From DATAGF01 sp963819845 (GTDB lineage Bacteria > Actinomycetota > Thermoleophilia > Miltoncostaeales > Miltoncostaeaceae), in the NCBI GenBank assembly GCA_963819845.1, contig CAWFXQ010000001.1:61904-125903 (forward strand): a stretch of DNA of 64,000 nt, given 5' to 3'. The position numbers and the translations under genes were made by a program. Within the stretch, counting starts at the first letter, position 1, and each line of letters starts with the position of its first letter. Below the pieces are notes generated by a model. It searched no databases and had not been told where the DNA came from. It worked only from the letters and a program-made list of their open reading frames with translations. This document shows positions 54,585-63,582 of the stretch, one piece after another.

Positions 54585-56524
54585 GGGCTGGGCGGGGGCG
54601 GCTGGGCGCCGCCGGGCTGGCCCGAGCCGCCGCCCTCGCCGAGGCTGCCGTCGTCGCCCTCGCCGCTCGAGGAGCCGGTGCTCACGAAGATGGTGATGGT
54701 GCTGCCGGGGTCAACCTCGGTGCCCTCGGCCGGGTCGGAGTCGATCACGGTGCCCGCGGGCTCTGACGACGCGACCTGCTCGGACACCACGTCGAAGCCC
54801 GCGTTCTGGAGCTTGGTCTCGGCGTCGGTCTGGGTGTTGCCCAGGATCGTCGGGACCGTCGTGGTCTCCAGCGGAGCGGCGAGCACGAGGTTGACGCCGC
54901 TGCCGCGCGGCGCGGTCGCGCCCGGGCCCGGGCTCTGGCGGATCACGGTCCCCTCGGAGAAGTCCTCGTTCGGCTCGCGGGAGACGCTGCCCACCACCAG
55001 GCCGGCCCCGTTGAGCTCGCCCTCGGCGCTGTCGAAGTCCTGCTGCTGGACGTCGGGCACGTTCACGTCCTCCGGGCCCGTCGAGACGACGATGGTCACC
55101 GCGCTTCCGCGCTCGGCCTGCGCGTTCGCCGCCGGGCTCTGCCGGATGACGATGCCCTCGTCAACGTCGCTGCTGGCCTCCTCGCGCGCGGTCACGCGGA
55201 AGCCCTCCCGCGTCAGTGCCGAGGTCGCCGACGTCTCGTCGTCGCCCACGACGTCGGGCACGGTGGCCAGCCCCGGGCCCTCGCTCACGCGCAGGACGAC
55301 CGTGTCGCCCTCGTTCACCTCGGTCCCCTCGGGCGGGTCGGTATCGACGGCCTGGCCGGTCTCGACGTCGGAGTCGGTCACCTGCTGCACCTGCACCTCG
55401 AGGCCCAGGTCCTCCAGGGCGCTCTGCGCGGCGGCTGCGCTCTGGCCCGCCACCGAGGGGACCGTGACGGCGTTGGCGTCGTCGCCGCCCAGCAGCAGGA
55501 ACGCCGCCACGGCGATGGCCGCCAGCAGCACCAGCCCGCCGACGATCCACGGCCAGCGCCGCCGGTCGGTCGGCGGCTCCTCGGGCGGGACCGGCGGGGC
55601 GGCGCGCGTCGGCGCGGTGACGGGGTCCATCACCTGGGTCTCGTCGGTGGCCGGGCCGGCCGCGGGCATGACCCGGGTCGGGCTGCCCGAGCCGTCGATC
55701 GCCGACCGGGCCCCCGACAGCGCCCGGCTGAACTCGTCGGCCGTGCGGTACCGCTCCGAGGGCCGCTTGGCGAGCGCCCGCATGACGACGGCCTCGAGCT
55801 CCGGCGGCACCGCCGGCTCCAGCTGGCGCACGGGCAGCGGCTCGTCGCTGATCTGCTTCATCGCCACGGCGACGGCGCGGTCGCCGTCGAAGGGCACCTT
55901 CCCGGTGAGCATCTCGTAGAGGACGATCCCCACCGAGTAGCAGTCGCTTGCCGCGGTCACCTCGTCGCCGCGCGCCTGCTCGGGCGACAGGTACTGGGCC
56001 GTGCCGATGACCGAGCCGGCCTCGGTCATGTCGGTCTGGGCACCGGCGCGGGCGATGCCGAAGTCGGTCACCTTGAGGTGGCCGTCCTCGGCGACGAGCA
56101 CGTTCTGGGGCTTGACGTCGCGGTGCACCACGTCGCGGCGGTGGGCGGCGCCGAGGGCGGCCAGGATCTGCTGCGTGTAGTCGATCGACATCAGCGGGCC
56201 GAGGGGGGAGCGACGCCGGATGACCTGCTTGAGGTCGGGCCCCGACAGGTACTCCATGACGATGTAGTAGCTGCCGTCCGCCTCGCCCCGGTCGTAGACG
56301 GCGACGATGTTGGGGTGGTTGAGGCCGGCCGCCGCCGACGCCTCGCGGCGGAAGCGCTCGACGAACTGGGGGTCGGAGGCGTAGGGCTCGGCGAGCACCT
56401 TCACGGCCACCTGGCGGTCGAGCAGGCGGTCGTGGCCCAGGTAGACGCGGGCCATGCCGCCGGCGCCGAGCTGGCGGCCCAGCTCGTAGCGCCCCCCGAT
56501 CAGCTCGCCCGGCTCGAAGCTCAT
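54581..56524 (-). CDS. pknB: PASTA-domain Ser/Thr protein kinase
   Basis: A 647-residue PknB-type kinase that senses peptidoglycan. The kinase domain has RYELGRQLGAGGMARVYLGH, catalytic Lys42, HRDVKPQN near 134, DFGIARAG near 154 and SPEQARGDEVT. A membrane helix (about 335-357) is followed by four PASTA repeats, each with a VPDVxG-type start: VPSVAGQSAAAAQSAL, VPDVVGDDETSATSAL, VPDVQQQDFDSAEGEL and VPTILGNTQTDAETKL. It sits between pbpA and ddl with 4-base overlaps, the standard actinobacterial division/wall operon. Confidence 0.96.
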   Translation of the reverse strand: MSFEPGELIGGRYELGRQLGAGGMARVYLGHDRLLDRQVAVKVLAEPYASDPQFVERFRREASAAAGLNHPNIVAVYDRGEADGSYYIVMEYLSGPDLKQVIRRRSPLGPLMSIDYTQQILAALGAAHRRDVVHRDVKPQNVLVAEDGHLKVTDFGIARAGAQTDMTEAGSVIGTAQYLSPEQARGDEVTAASDCYSVGIVLYEMLTGKVPFDGDRAVAVAMKQISDEPLPVRQLEPAVPPELEAVVMRALAKRPSERYRTADEFSRALSGARSAIDGSGSPTRVMPAAGPATDETQVMDPVTAPTRAAPPVPPEEPPTDRRRWPWIVGGLVLLAAIAVAAFLLLGGDDANAVTVPSVAGQSAAAAQSALEDLGLEVQVQQVTDSDVETGQAVDTDPPEGTEVNEGDTVVLRVSEGPGLATVPDVVGDDETSATSALTREGFRVTAREEASSDVDEGIVIRQSPAANAQAERGSAVTIVVSTGPEDVNVPDVQQQDFDSAEGELNGAGLVVGSVSREPNEDFSEGTVIRQSPGPGATAPRGSGVNLVLAAPLETTTVPTILGNTQTDAETKLQNAGFDVVSEQVASSEPAGTVIDSDPAEGTEVDPGSTITIFVSTGSSSGEGDDGSLGEGGGSGQPGGAQPPPPSP

Positions 56525-57948
56525 CCGCCCGCCTCCAGCGCCGCCTCCATCACCGCCGCGGCCACCGGGGCGGCCGCCTCGCCGCCCGTGGAGGACGTGT
56601 CCTCGATCACCACGGCCACGGCGACCTGGGGGTCCTCGGCCGGCGCGAAGCCGATGAACCAGGCCTGGTTGCGGTTGGGGTCGTCGCTCTCGGCCGTGCC
56701 GGTCTTGCCGGCCACCGTCACGCCCAGGCCGGACAGCGCGGCCCGCGTCCCCGTCCCCTCGCGCACCACGTCCTCCATCATCGCGGCCAGCTCCGCCGCG
56801 AATGACGGGTCGATGGCCTGGCCGAGCTCCTCGGGCTCGCCCCGTTGCACGAGGGAGCCGCCGCGGTCAACGATACGGGTCATGAGCCGCGGCGCCATGC
56901 CCGTGCCCCCGTTGGCGACCGCGCCGGCGACCATCGCCATCTGCAGGGGGGTGACGGCCAGCCGCTCCTGGCCGATCGCCAGGCGGGCGGTGTCCTCGCC
57001 CTCCTCGTCGTTGGGCAGCACCTCGTCGCCGCGGCGCCGGCCCGAGATCGCGACGTCGGGCAGGTCGACCGGCGGGCGCTCGGCGAACCCCAGCGCGGTC
57101 ATCATGCCGCCCAGCCGCTCGGGCCCCAGCGCGTCGCCGATCCCGGCGAAGGTGGTGTTGATCGAGAAGGTCAGGGCCGTCGTGAGGGTGTGGGGGCCGA
57201 AGCTCGCGCCGCCGAAGTTGCGGATCTCTCCGCCGGGCGTGTCGTAGGACGAGCCCCCCGGGAACTCGCTGTCGGGGGTGTAGAGCCCGCTCTCGAGGGC
57301 CTCGGCCGCGGTGACGACCTTGAAGGTCGAGCCGGGCGCGTAGAGGCCCTGCACGGCGCGGTTGAGCAGCGGGCCGCCGTCGGTGGGGATGGCGTCGAAG
57401 TCGTCAACGGCGAGCTGCAGGTCGAAGGTCGGCGCCGAGGCCATCGCGATCACCCGGCCGGTGCGCGGGTCGAGCGCGACGACCGAGCCGCGGCCGGCCG
57501 AGAGCCCCTGCTGGGCGACCTCCTGCACGCGCGTGTCCAGGCTGGTCTCGACGTTGGCCCCCTCCTTCTCGCTCAGGTTGAGGCGCTGCAGCAGCGGCTC
57601 GGTGCCGAAGCTGCCCGACAGGTAGCGGTCGTAGGTCTTCTCCAGCCCGGTCTGGGCGCCCTGGGACGTGTACCCGACCGTCTGAGCCGCCAGGTCGCCC
57701 TGCGGGTAGAGCCGCTCGAAGACCTTCTGGCCCTTCACCCGCACCGCCCGGCTCGCGGCCAGGACCTTCCCGTCGGCGGAGATGATCCGCCCGCGGTCCA
57801 CAAGGCGCTGCGCCTGGGCGGTCTGCTCGTTGCCGGGGCGGTCCCTGAGCCCGTCGGCGGCGACCACCTGCCACCAGCCGAGCATCAGCATCAGCAGGCC
57901 GAAGCCCGCGGCGAGGGTGAGGTAGAGGCGCCGGATGGAGCGGTTCAC
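56521..57948 (-). CDS. pbpA: class B penicillin-binding protein (PbpA-like transpeptidase)
   Basis: A 475-residue transpeptidase with one N-terminal membrane helix (residues 8-29) and no long N-terminal extension, as in PbpA. Catalytic motifs are SxxK at Ser207 (APGSTFKVVTAAE), SxN at Ser262 (FSINTTFAGIG) and KTG at Lys415 (VAGKTGTAESDD). It cross-links peptidoglycan together with the FtsW/RodA protein encoded next to it, with overlaps of four bases on both sides. Confidence 0.95.
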   Translation of the reverse strand: MNRSIRRLYLTLAAGFGLLMLMLGWWQVVAADGLRDRPGNEQTAQAQRLVDRGRIISADGKVLAASRAVRVKGQKVFERLYPQGDLAAQTVGYTSQGAQTGLEKTYDRYLSGSFGTEPLLQRLNLSEKEGANVETSLDTRVQEVAQQGLSAGRGSVVALDPRTGRVIAMASAPTFDLQLAVDDFDAIPTDGGPLLNRAVQGLYAPGSTFKVVTAAEALESGLYTPDSEFPGGSSYDTPGGEIRNFGGASFGPHTLTTALTFSINTTFAGIGDALGPERLGGMMTALGFAERPPVDLPDVAISGRRRGDEVLPNDEEGEDTARLAIGQERLAVTPLQMAMVAGAVANGGTGMAPRLMTRIVDRGGSLVQRGEPEELGQAIDPSFAAELAAMMEDVVREGTGTRAALSGLGVTVAGKTGTAESDDPNRNQAWFIGFAPAEDPQVAVAVVIEDTSSTGGEAAAPVAAAVMEAALEAGG

Positions 57949-59300
57949 GCGACCACCTCATGTTCCGACGGCTCGGTGCGGGCCGCCCGCTCGCGCCGCG
58001 CCGCCCGCGCGGCGGGGAACCCCGCCTTGGAGCGGTGGCTGATGATGAGCAGAAGGGCGACGAGGCCGAAGTTGGTCACCACGCTCGAGCCGCCGTAGCT
58101 CATGAACGGCAGGGTCACGCCGGTCAGCGGGATCAGGCGGATGACGCCGCCGATGATGAGGATGGCCTGCAGGCCGATCGTGGCCGTGAGCCCGCCGGCC
58201 AGGAGCTTGGAGAAGCCGTCGTTCGCGCCGGCCGCGATCACGAAGCCGCGCTGGATCAGCACCACGAAGCCGAGCAGGATGCCGATGCCGCCGACGTAGC
58301 CGAGCTCGGTGGCGACGGCGGTGAACATGAAGTCGGTCGGCAGCGCCGGCACCACGGTCGAGCCGTCGCCGCGCACCAGGAACGCCCGCCCGAGCCCCGG
58401 CCCGAGCACGCCGCCCTCGGCCAGCGCGTAGAGCGACTGCACGAGCTGGAACCCCTGGTCCTGGGCGTCGTCGAACGGCGACAGCCAGTTCTCCACCCGG
58501 CTCTCGATGCGCGGCACGACGGTGTAGACCGCGGCCGACCCGATCAGGAACAGCACCAGCCCGATGACCGTGTACGCGGCCCGCCCGCTCGCCAGGTAGA
58601 TCATCGCGAGGAAGACGCCCAGGAAGAGCAGCGCGGTGCCGAAGTCGTTCAGCACGACGACCAGCCCGAGACATGCGGCGAGGAACACGAGCACGGGCCC
58701 GAGCGCCGACATCGGCGGCGAGGGGAGGCCCATCACCCGCCGGGTGGGCACGGCCAGCAGCTCGCGCTTATCGCGCAGGTAGGCGGCCAGGAAGATGACG
58801 ATCAGCACCTTCGCCAGCTCGCCGAGCTGGATCGTCTGGCCGCCCCCGATCTCGATCCAGAGCCGGGCGCCGTTGATGCGCGTGCCGAAGATCATGGTGA
58901 TGACGAGCAGGCCGACCCCGGCGAGCCCGATCAGGTAGCGGTAGCGCTCCAGCACCCGGTGGTCGGGCAGGGCGAACAGCACGCCGATGAACACCGCCCC
59001 GCCCACGGCCACCCAGACGGCCTGGTCGGCCGCGAGCTCGGGGCTGATGCGGTCGAGCTCCACGAGGCCGATCGCCACGAGGACCCCCACGGTGGGGAGC
59101 AGGTAGGGGTCGGCCAGGGGCGCGCGCAGGCGCAGCGCGACGTGCATCGCGAGGAACACCGCGATCACGCCGACGGCGCCGGGGATGGGGCCGAGGTCGA
59201 GCTCGTCGGCGCGGGCGCTGGCGACCGACGCCATCCCGACGAGCCCGAGCAGCCCTGCCGGGATCAGGAACCCCAGCTCGCGGGTGCGGGGCGAGATCAC
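57945..59300 (-). CDS. FtsW/RodA/SpoVE-family peptidoglycan polymerase
   Basis: A 451-residue SEDS protein with about ten or eleven membrane helices: INGARLWIEIGGGQTIQLGE, LVVVLNDFGTALLFLGVFLA, FDDAQDQGFQLVQSLYALAE, PTDFMFTAVATELGYVGGI and LTGVTLPFMSYGGSSVVTNF are diagnostic. SEDS proteins polymerise lipid II glycan with a partner class B PBP; the adjacent pbpA is the natural partner, suggesting RodA-like function. The GTG start overlaps the stop of the truncated upstream gene by four bases. Confidence 0.94.
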   Translation of the reverse strand: MISPRTRELGFLIPAGLLGLVGMASVASARADELDLGPIPGAVGVIAVFLAMHVALRLRAPLADPYLLPTVGVLVAIGLVELDRISPELAADQAVWVAVGGAVFIGVLFALPDHRVLERYRYLIGLAGVGLLVITMIFGTRINGARLWIEIGGGQTIQLGELAKVLIVIFLAAYLRDKRELLAVPTRRVMGLPSPPMSALGPVLVFLAACLGLVVVLNDFGTALLFLGVFLAMIYLASGRAAYTVIGLVLFLIGSAAVYTVVPRIESRVENWLSPFDDAQDQGFQLVQSLYALAEGGVLGPGLGRAFLVRGDGSTVVPALPTDFMFTAVATELGYVGGIGILLGFVVLIQRGFVIAAGANDGFSKLLAGGLTATIGLQAILIIGGVIRLIPLTGVTLPFMSYGGSSVVTNFGLVALLLIISHRSKAGFPAARAARRERAARTEPSEHEVVA

Positions 59301-59524
59301 CCGGGCGCCTGCTCCCCGCCGGTCGGGGCGGGCGCGCCCTCCGGCGCGGTGTCGCGCGCCGGCGTGCGCACGATCGGGGTCTCGGGGATCGCGAATCGCC
59401 ACACCAGGCCGGCCGCCAGCTCGACGGCCTCGCCCTGCCCGCGGGCCGACACAACAAGCAATACGGCCATGGCTGGGGTATGCCCGCGTACTTCGTTCAG
59501 CGTATTGTTCTCTGCCTTAGCCAT
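59297..59524 (-). CDS. hybrid reading frame across the composition junction
   Basis: The C-terminal 50 residues (GQGEAVELAAGLVWRFAIPE to GGEQAPG) have local actinobacterial codon use and overlap the ftsW start by four bases, so they are the end of a real upstream gene, by position perhaps a phosphatase or FHA-domain gene. The first 25 codons (MAKAENNTLNEVRGHTPAMA) use different codons (ATT, AAT, GTA, CTT) and have a perfect GAAGGAG site, so they come from another gene. The fusion of two unrelated genes marks the junction near 59,455. Confidence 0.45.
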   Translation of the reverse strand: MAKAENNTLNEVRGHTPAMAVLLVVSARGQGEAVELAAGLVWRFAIPETPIVRTPARDTAPEGAPAPTGGEQAPG

Positions 59525-59543
59525 GACCGTCTCCTTCGGTAAG

Positions 59544-59568
59544 GCGGTCGGTTGCCGACCGCGTTTTT
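59544..59568 (+). terminator. rho-independent terminator-like hairpin
   Basis: GCGGTCGG and CCGACCGC with a 3-base loop are followed by GTTTTT on the plus strand. It is the only hairpin with a U-tract I found, consistent with a different genome for this segment. No plus-strand gene ends immediately before it, so its target is unclear. Confidence 0.6.
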
Positions 59569-59605
59569 CGCCTTCGTAATCTGGACTCTGCCCGCGGCAT
59601 CGCGT

Positions 59606-60043
59606 TCAGCCAAACGCCCCGCCGCCAAAGACCATGCTCGTGATCGCAAAGAGGCCGATCAGCAGCAGTATTGCCGCGGTAATCAGCGTCATCGATGGCG
59701 GGAATGCGCTTTCGCCATGGATCAGCCCGGCTTCCTTCATGGCGTGACGTTCCTTGCGCAGGCCGACCATGAACAGCACGTGATAGGCGATGCCGATGAC
59801 GAGCATCAGGATGCCGAGCGCGACCAGCACGACACCAAAATTGCGCGGAGCCCCGGCATGCGTCACCGTCCCGGCCTCTTTCAGTTTCTGGAAAAACTGG
59901 AAGATTGTGAAGCCAAATCCGATCAACGAGAGCGACGTACGGATGACCGACATCAGGGTACGGTCCGCGCTCAGGCGCGTGCGCTGGAACGACATGCCCG
60001 TCCGGCGCATCGACAATTCGGTCGCGGTGTCTTCGGTTGCCAT
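59606..60043 (-). CDS. DUF202 family membrane protein
   Basis: A 145-residue protein with the DUF202 core, RTRLSADRTLMSVIRTSLSL followed by IGFGFTIFQFF, then two further helices (VVLVALGILMLVIGIAYHVL and LITAAILLLIGLFAITSMVF). The family is of unknown function. It is the last gene of the FGE operon, 15 bases after the upstream stop, with lower GC and proteobacterial codon use. Confidence 0.88.
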   Translation of the reverse strand: MATEDTATELSMRRTGMSFQRTRLSADRTLMSVIRTSLSLIGFGFTIFQFFQKLKEAGTVTHAGAPRNFGVVLVALGILMLVIGIAYHVLFMVGLRKERHAMKEAGLIHGESAFPPSMTLITAAILLLIGLFAITSMVFGGGAFG

Positions 60044-60058
60044 TCCTGGTACTCCCGG

Positions 60059-60409
60059 TCAGGCCTTGGAACCGAGCTGCCCGCGGGCCGACCACCAGCG
60101 TGAGACGCCTTCGACGATCCACCGGAACACGAAATAGGGCACGACTGCCAGCAGGATCGCCATCATCAGGGCTTCAACCGGGTAGAAGGTGTGCAGGACC
60201 TTGTGCTGGTAGATCACATCCATGCTGAGCCCGAGCAGCACGATGCGCGCGGTCGACTCCACCCCTTCGCGCAGCCGGCCGTGCCGCGTCGTCGGATCCC
60301 CTGCTGCCGTCCAGAAGAACGACTTGTGCCCGAAACGGGTGTCACGGATGCCGTCATGCAGGGCCGCGATCGCGGCCATCAGGGGCTGCAGGTAGAACCT
60401 GAACGTCAT
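60059..60409 (-). CDS. membrane protein of unknown function
   Basis: A 116-residue protein: FYLQPLMAAIAALHDGIRDT, SFFWTAAGDPTTRHGRLREG, then helices with STARIVLLGLSMDVIYQHKV and ALMMAILLAVVPYFVFRWIV. It starts at an ATG overlapping the 53-residue gene by four bases. This pattern occurs in proteobacterial genes next to FGE/DUF202 genes as I recall, but I cannot name the family. Confidence 0.75.
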   Translation of the reverse strand: MTFRFYLQPLMAAIAALHDGIRDTRFGHKSFFWTAAGDPTTRHGRLREGVESTARIVLLGLSMDVIYQHKVLHTFYPVEALMMAILLAVVPYFVFRWIVEGVSRWWSARGQLGSKA

Positions 60410-60567
60410 CGGTCCGGTTCGCGCGCGAAGATATCCGCCCAGAAGCGTTGATGGACCTCGGATGACCATCCGTACCGGGCGACCCCCCACACGAGCAGAA
60501 CGGCCGAGAGCACGACGGCCACCCAGGAGAGGATGCGTGCGCTGCGGGAGGGTCTCGCCGATGTCAT
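60406..60567 (-). CDS. 53-residue membrane protein
   Basis: ATG 60567 overlaps the FGE stop (ATGA) and the stop overlaps the next start in the same way, so the frame is well defined despite its size. It reads MTSARPSRSARILSWVAVVL then SAVLLVWGVARYGW, one membrane helix, and a tail WSSEVHQRFWADIFAREPDR. A single-span protein in an operon of small membrane proteins; function unknown. Confidence 0.75.
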   Translation of the reverse strand: MTSARPSRSARILSWVAVVLSAVLLVWGVARYGWSSEVHQRFWADIFAREPDR

Positions 60568-61581
60568 GGATCGCTCGCCCGAATCACGCAGCGGAATCCG
60601 ACGTGGCTGGTCGAGGTATCGACCGGCTCGGCATGCCGCGCCGCGGGGCGGTAACGCCGGCAGTAGTTCGGCGCGCAGAGGTGCGAGCCGCCTTTGAGCA
60701 CCTTACGCGGGATGCGGATCGCGGGCTGGCAAGTGTCGTAACTCGCATTTTCGGGACCCCCGCGCGGGTTCTTCATGACCCCGCAGCAGGAGTTTTCGGC
60801 ACGTACTTCATGACGGCTTGAGTACCAGTCGGTGGTCCATTCCCAGACGTTGCCGATCATGTCGTACAGTCCGTACCCATTCGGCGGAAAGGCGGTCACG
60901 GGCGAGGTCCGCGCGTAGCCGTCGGTCTTCAGGTTCTCGTGCGGGAAGGCGCCCTGCCAGGTATTCGCCATCTGCCGATCGCCGGGCGTGAACTCCTCGC
61001 CCCAGGCGTACTCGGCGGCATCGAGTCCGCCGCGCGCGGCGAACTCCCATTCAGCCTCGGTCGGCAGCTCCTTGCCGGCCCAATTCGCATACGCCTCGGC
61101 ATCGCGGTACGCGACGTGCACAACGGGATAGCTCGTCGAGACCACGTATCGAGCTGCCCGGTCCCTCCGGGCGACGCCAGTTCGCGCGGAACTTGAAGTT
61201 CCACCACTGCGACCAGTCGCGCAGGTCGACGGGATGCTTCGGCGGCGTGAATACAAGCGAGCCGGCCTTCAGCATGTGCGGCAGCGCGCCGGGATAGTCC
61301 TTTGGATCCGGCGCGATCTCCGCGAAAGTCACGTAGCCAGTCGCTTCGACGAAGCGGCGGAATTCGCGGTTGGTGACGGGCGTGCGGTCCATCCAGAACG
61401 CATCAACGCGCACGCGGTGGACCGGGGCTTCCTCCGGGTAGTGGCGGTCGGAGCCCATCAGAAATTCGCCCGCCGGAATGCGGATCATGTCGGAAGCAGG
61501 CGGCGCCGCTGCGGCGGATGCTTCATCCGCTGCCGATTTCAATCGCGCTGCCGGCGTGCCTGAGTGTACGTCGTCACTCAT
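60564..61581 (-). CDS. formylglycine-generating enzyme, one apparent frameshift
   Basis: A sulfatase-modifying factor (SUMF1/FGE type) that converts a sulfatase active-site Cys to formylglycine using copper and oxygen. The first part has IRIPAGEFLMGSDRHYPEEA, DAFWMDRTPVTNREFRRFV and SQWWNFKFRANWRRPEGPGS; the second YPVVHVAYRDAEAYANWAGK, LPTEAEWEFAARGG, GNVWEWTTDWY and the catalytic GGSHLCAPNYCRRYRPAARH with both Cys, then TSTSHVGFRCV. One extra base near 61,131 separates the halves. No sulfatase gene is nearby, so its client is elsewhere or is not a sulfatase. Confidence 0.88.
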
Positions 61582-61814
61582 TATCCCTACCTCGGCGCAC
61601 CGGCCGACCTTCCTGGTCCGGGCCCGACATGCTGCACTTCTGATTCTCAGGAATCCAGAGGCGCACGCGTTGCAGGCATCGATCCCACTACCCCGCGGGT
61701 CTTGTCGGCGCCTTTGTCATGTACAGTTGCCGCGGCCTTCGAATATGATTGCCGGCCACAATCGCGAACAAGTCTGCTGACGTGTCCCGTGGATGCAGCA
61801 TCCAGGGAGGGAAC

Positions 61815-63108
61815 ATGCGTACGCGTCTCCTGGCATCAACCGGCCTTTTCTTAGCCGTATTCGCGCTGAGTGCGTGCGGAAAAAAGGAAGCTGCGACGCC
61901 CGCAGCGACCGCGCCCGCACGCTACGACCGCCGGCGAACCCGCGGCCGGCGTCGCGACGGCGGGTGCTCCCGCCCCCGGCACATGGACTCCCGAGGCCCT
62001 CGAGGAACTGGCCGCGCCAATCGCGCTTTACCCGGACGTCGTGCTTGGTCATGTGCTGGCCGCGTCGACCAACCCGCAGGAGGTGCTCGACGCCGGCAAC
62101 TGGCTCATTGCGCACCAGGACCTCACGGGGAGCGCGCTGGACAAAGAAGCCGCGAAGCTCGGTCTCAGTCCGTCCACGCGCGCCCTGCTCCAGTTCCCGG
62201 AAACCGTCGACATGATGTGCATGCAGATGGACTGGACCACGCAATTGGGCCAGGCCTTTACCGCGGACCAGGGCGCCGTTCTCGACGCCGTCCAGCGGCT
62301 GCGCACCCAGGCGAAGGACGTAGGTAATCTCGAGAGCTCGAAGCAGCTCAAGGTCGAGACGGAGACGCAGGAAGGCAAGGAGGTCGTCACCGTCGCGCCC
62401 GCCGATCCGCAGGTCGTCTATGTCCCGAAATACGACCCAGAGGCGGTCTATGCGCCACCGCCGGCGACGATTCCGCCGCCGACTACGATCAACATCACGC
62501 CGGCGCCGGGCACGACCATCACGACCTCCGACGGCCAGGTCGCAACGACCACAGCCGCACCGACCACCACGACCACGACAACCACCGAAGAAAAGGGTCA
62601 CAGCACGGGCGCGCTGGTCACGACCGGGCTGCTCGCCTTCGGCGCCGGCCTCCTGGTCAACGAGGTCTTCGACGACGACGACGACTGGGACGATTACTAC
62701 CCGAACTACGGCCACGGCGGCATGTACTACGGCGGGGGGCCGTACTATCCGCCGCCGCCCTACATGTATCGGCCGCCGTATGGCGGCGGCTACTACCCGT
62801 CGAACAGCTACAACCGCCCGCCGAACTATCAGCACGGCTTCAACAACAACACGATCATCGTCAACAACGGCGGCAACGACTACTGGAACCGCAATGGCAG
62901 CAACTCAACGCGCGTTGACACGCGCCCGGCGAAGAGCCCGATTACTGCGGCAAAGCCCAACCGCGCGGAGCTCAACGATCTGAATCGCCAGGCGGATGAT
63001 CGCCGCGGACTAAGACCCAGCGGGCCGACACACGACGGCGCAATCCAACCCGGCCCGCCAGACCGGTCCCGCCGGTGCGCGCCCGGAGAACAAGGCGGCG
63101 CGCGATGA
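61815..63108 (+). CDS. DUF3300 lipoprotein, apparent frameshifts
   Basis: From ATG 61815 (GGAGGGAAC upstream) a lipoprotein signal runs to FALSAC-GKKE. After one extra base near 61,915 the DUF3300 domain follows: LEELAAPIALYPDVVLGHVL, AASTNPQEVLDAGNWLIA, AKDVGNLESSKQLKVETE and VVYVPKYDPEAVYAPPPAT. Then come a Thr-rich linker, a helix (STGALVTTGLLAFGAGLLVN), an acidic DDDDDWDDYYP and a Gly/Tyr/Pro/Asn-rich tail. DUF3300 proteins are envelope proteins of unknown role. The end is uncertain because the frame degrades after about 63,000. Confidence 0.8.
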
Positions 63109-63582
63109 AATAGTGCGGAACTCGCCGGAGCCGGCGGGGTGGGCCAGGATTTACCGGAGCGTCCAAGGGCGAGTATGCCGGTGCGAAAGGATGGACCCGC
63201 GGGAGCAGCGGACGGCAGCGGCGAAACCCGCCCACGCGCGGACCACCCAAGCGACTGCCGAGCGGCGCAACCGATCAGGGCCGTCGCAGAGCTGAGGCCG
63301 CGAGGCCATCAGCCTCGCGACCGGACCTTGCACGGGACAAGCCAGCGTCCACTCCCGCGCGGCCGGAAGCTGCAGAGAGCGGCCGGCCACACAGAGGGCG
63401 CAGATGGACCAGCCACGTCCATCATCCGCGCAGCAACGATCTGGCGGCGGGGATTCAACGCCAGCAGCACGAAGCCGGCGCGTGCGAGCCGCGGCCAGTC
63501 AGCGCAGCCGCTCCAGCAAGCCCAGTCGCGCCAAGCCTAGTCGCGCGCACGCAGCAGCGACAAGAGACCGGGCGCTGGGCCC
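63109..63582. other. degraded coding stretch
   Basis: All frames in these 474 bases give short Arg/Ala/Pro/Ser-rich pieces. It is probably the repetitive C terminus of the DUF3300 gene plus the gap to the next gene, broken by several single-base errors. No intact gene or RNA is visible. Confidence 0.5.

Noticed and set aside
61681..61760. Promoter for the DUF3300 gene with TATGAT at 61,744
   Set aside because: TTGTCA lies 24 bases upstream, too far for a standard promoter, and no better -35 is present.
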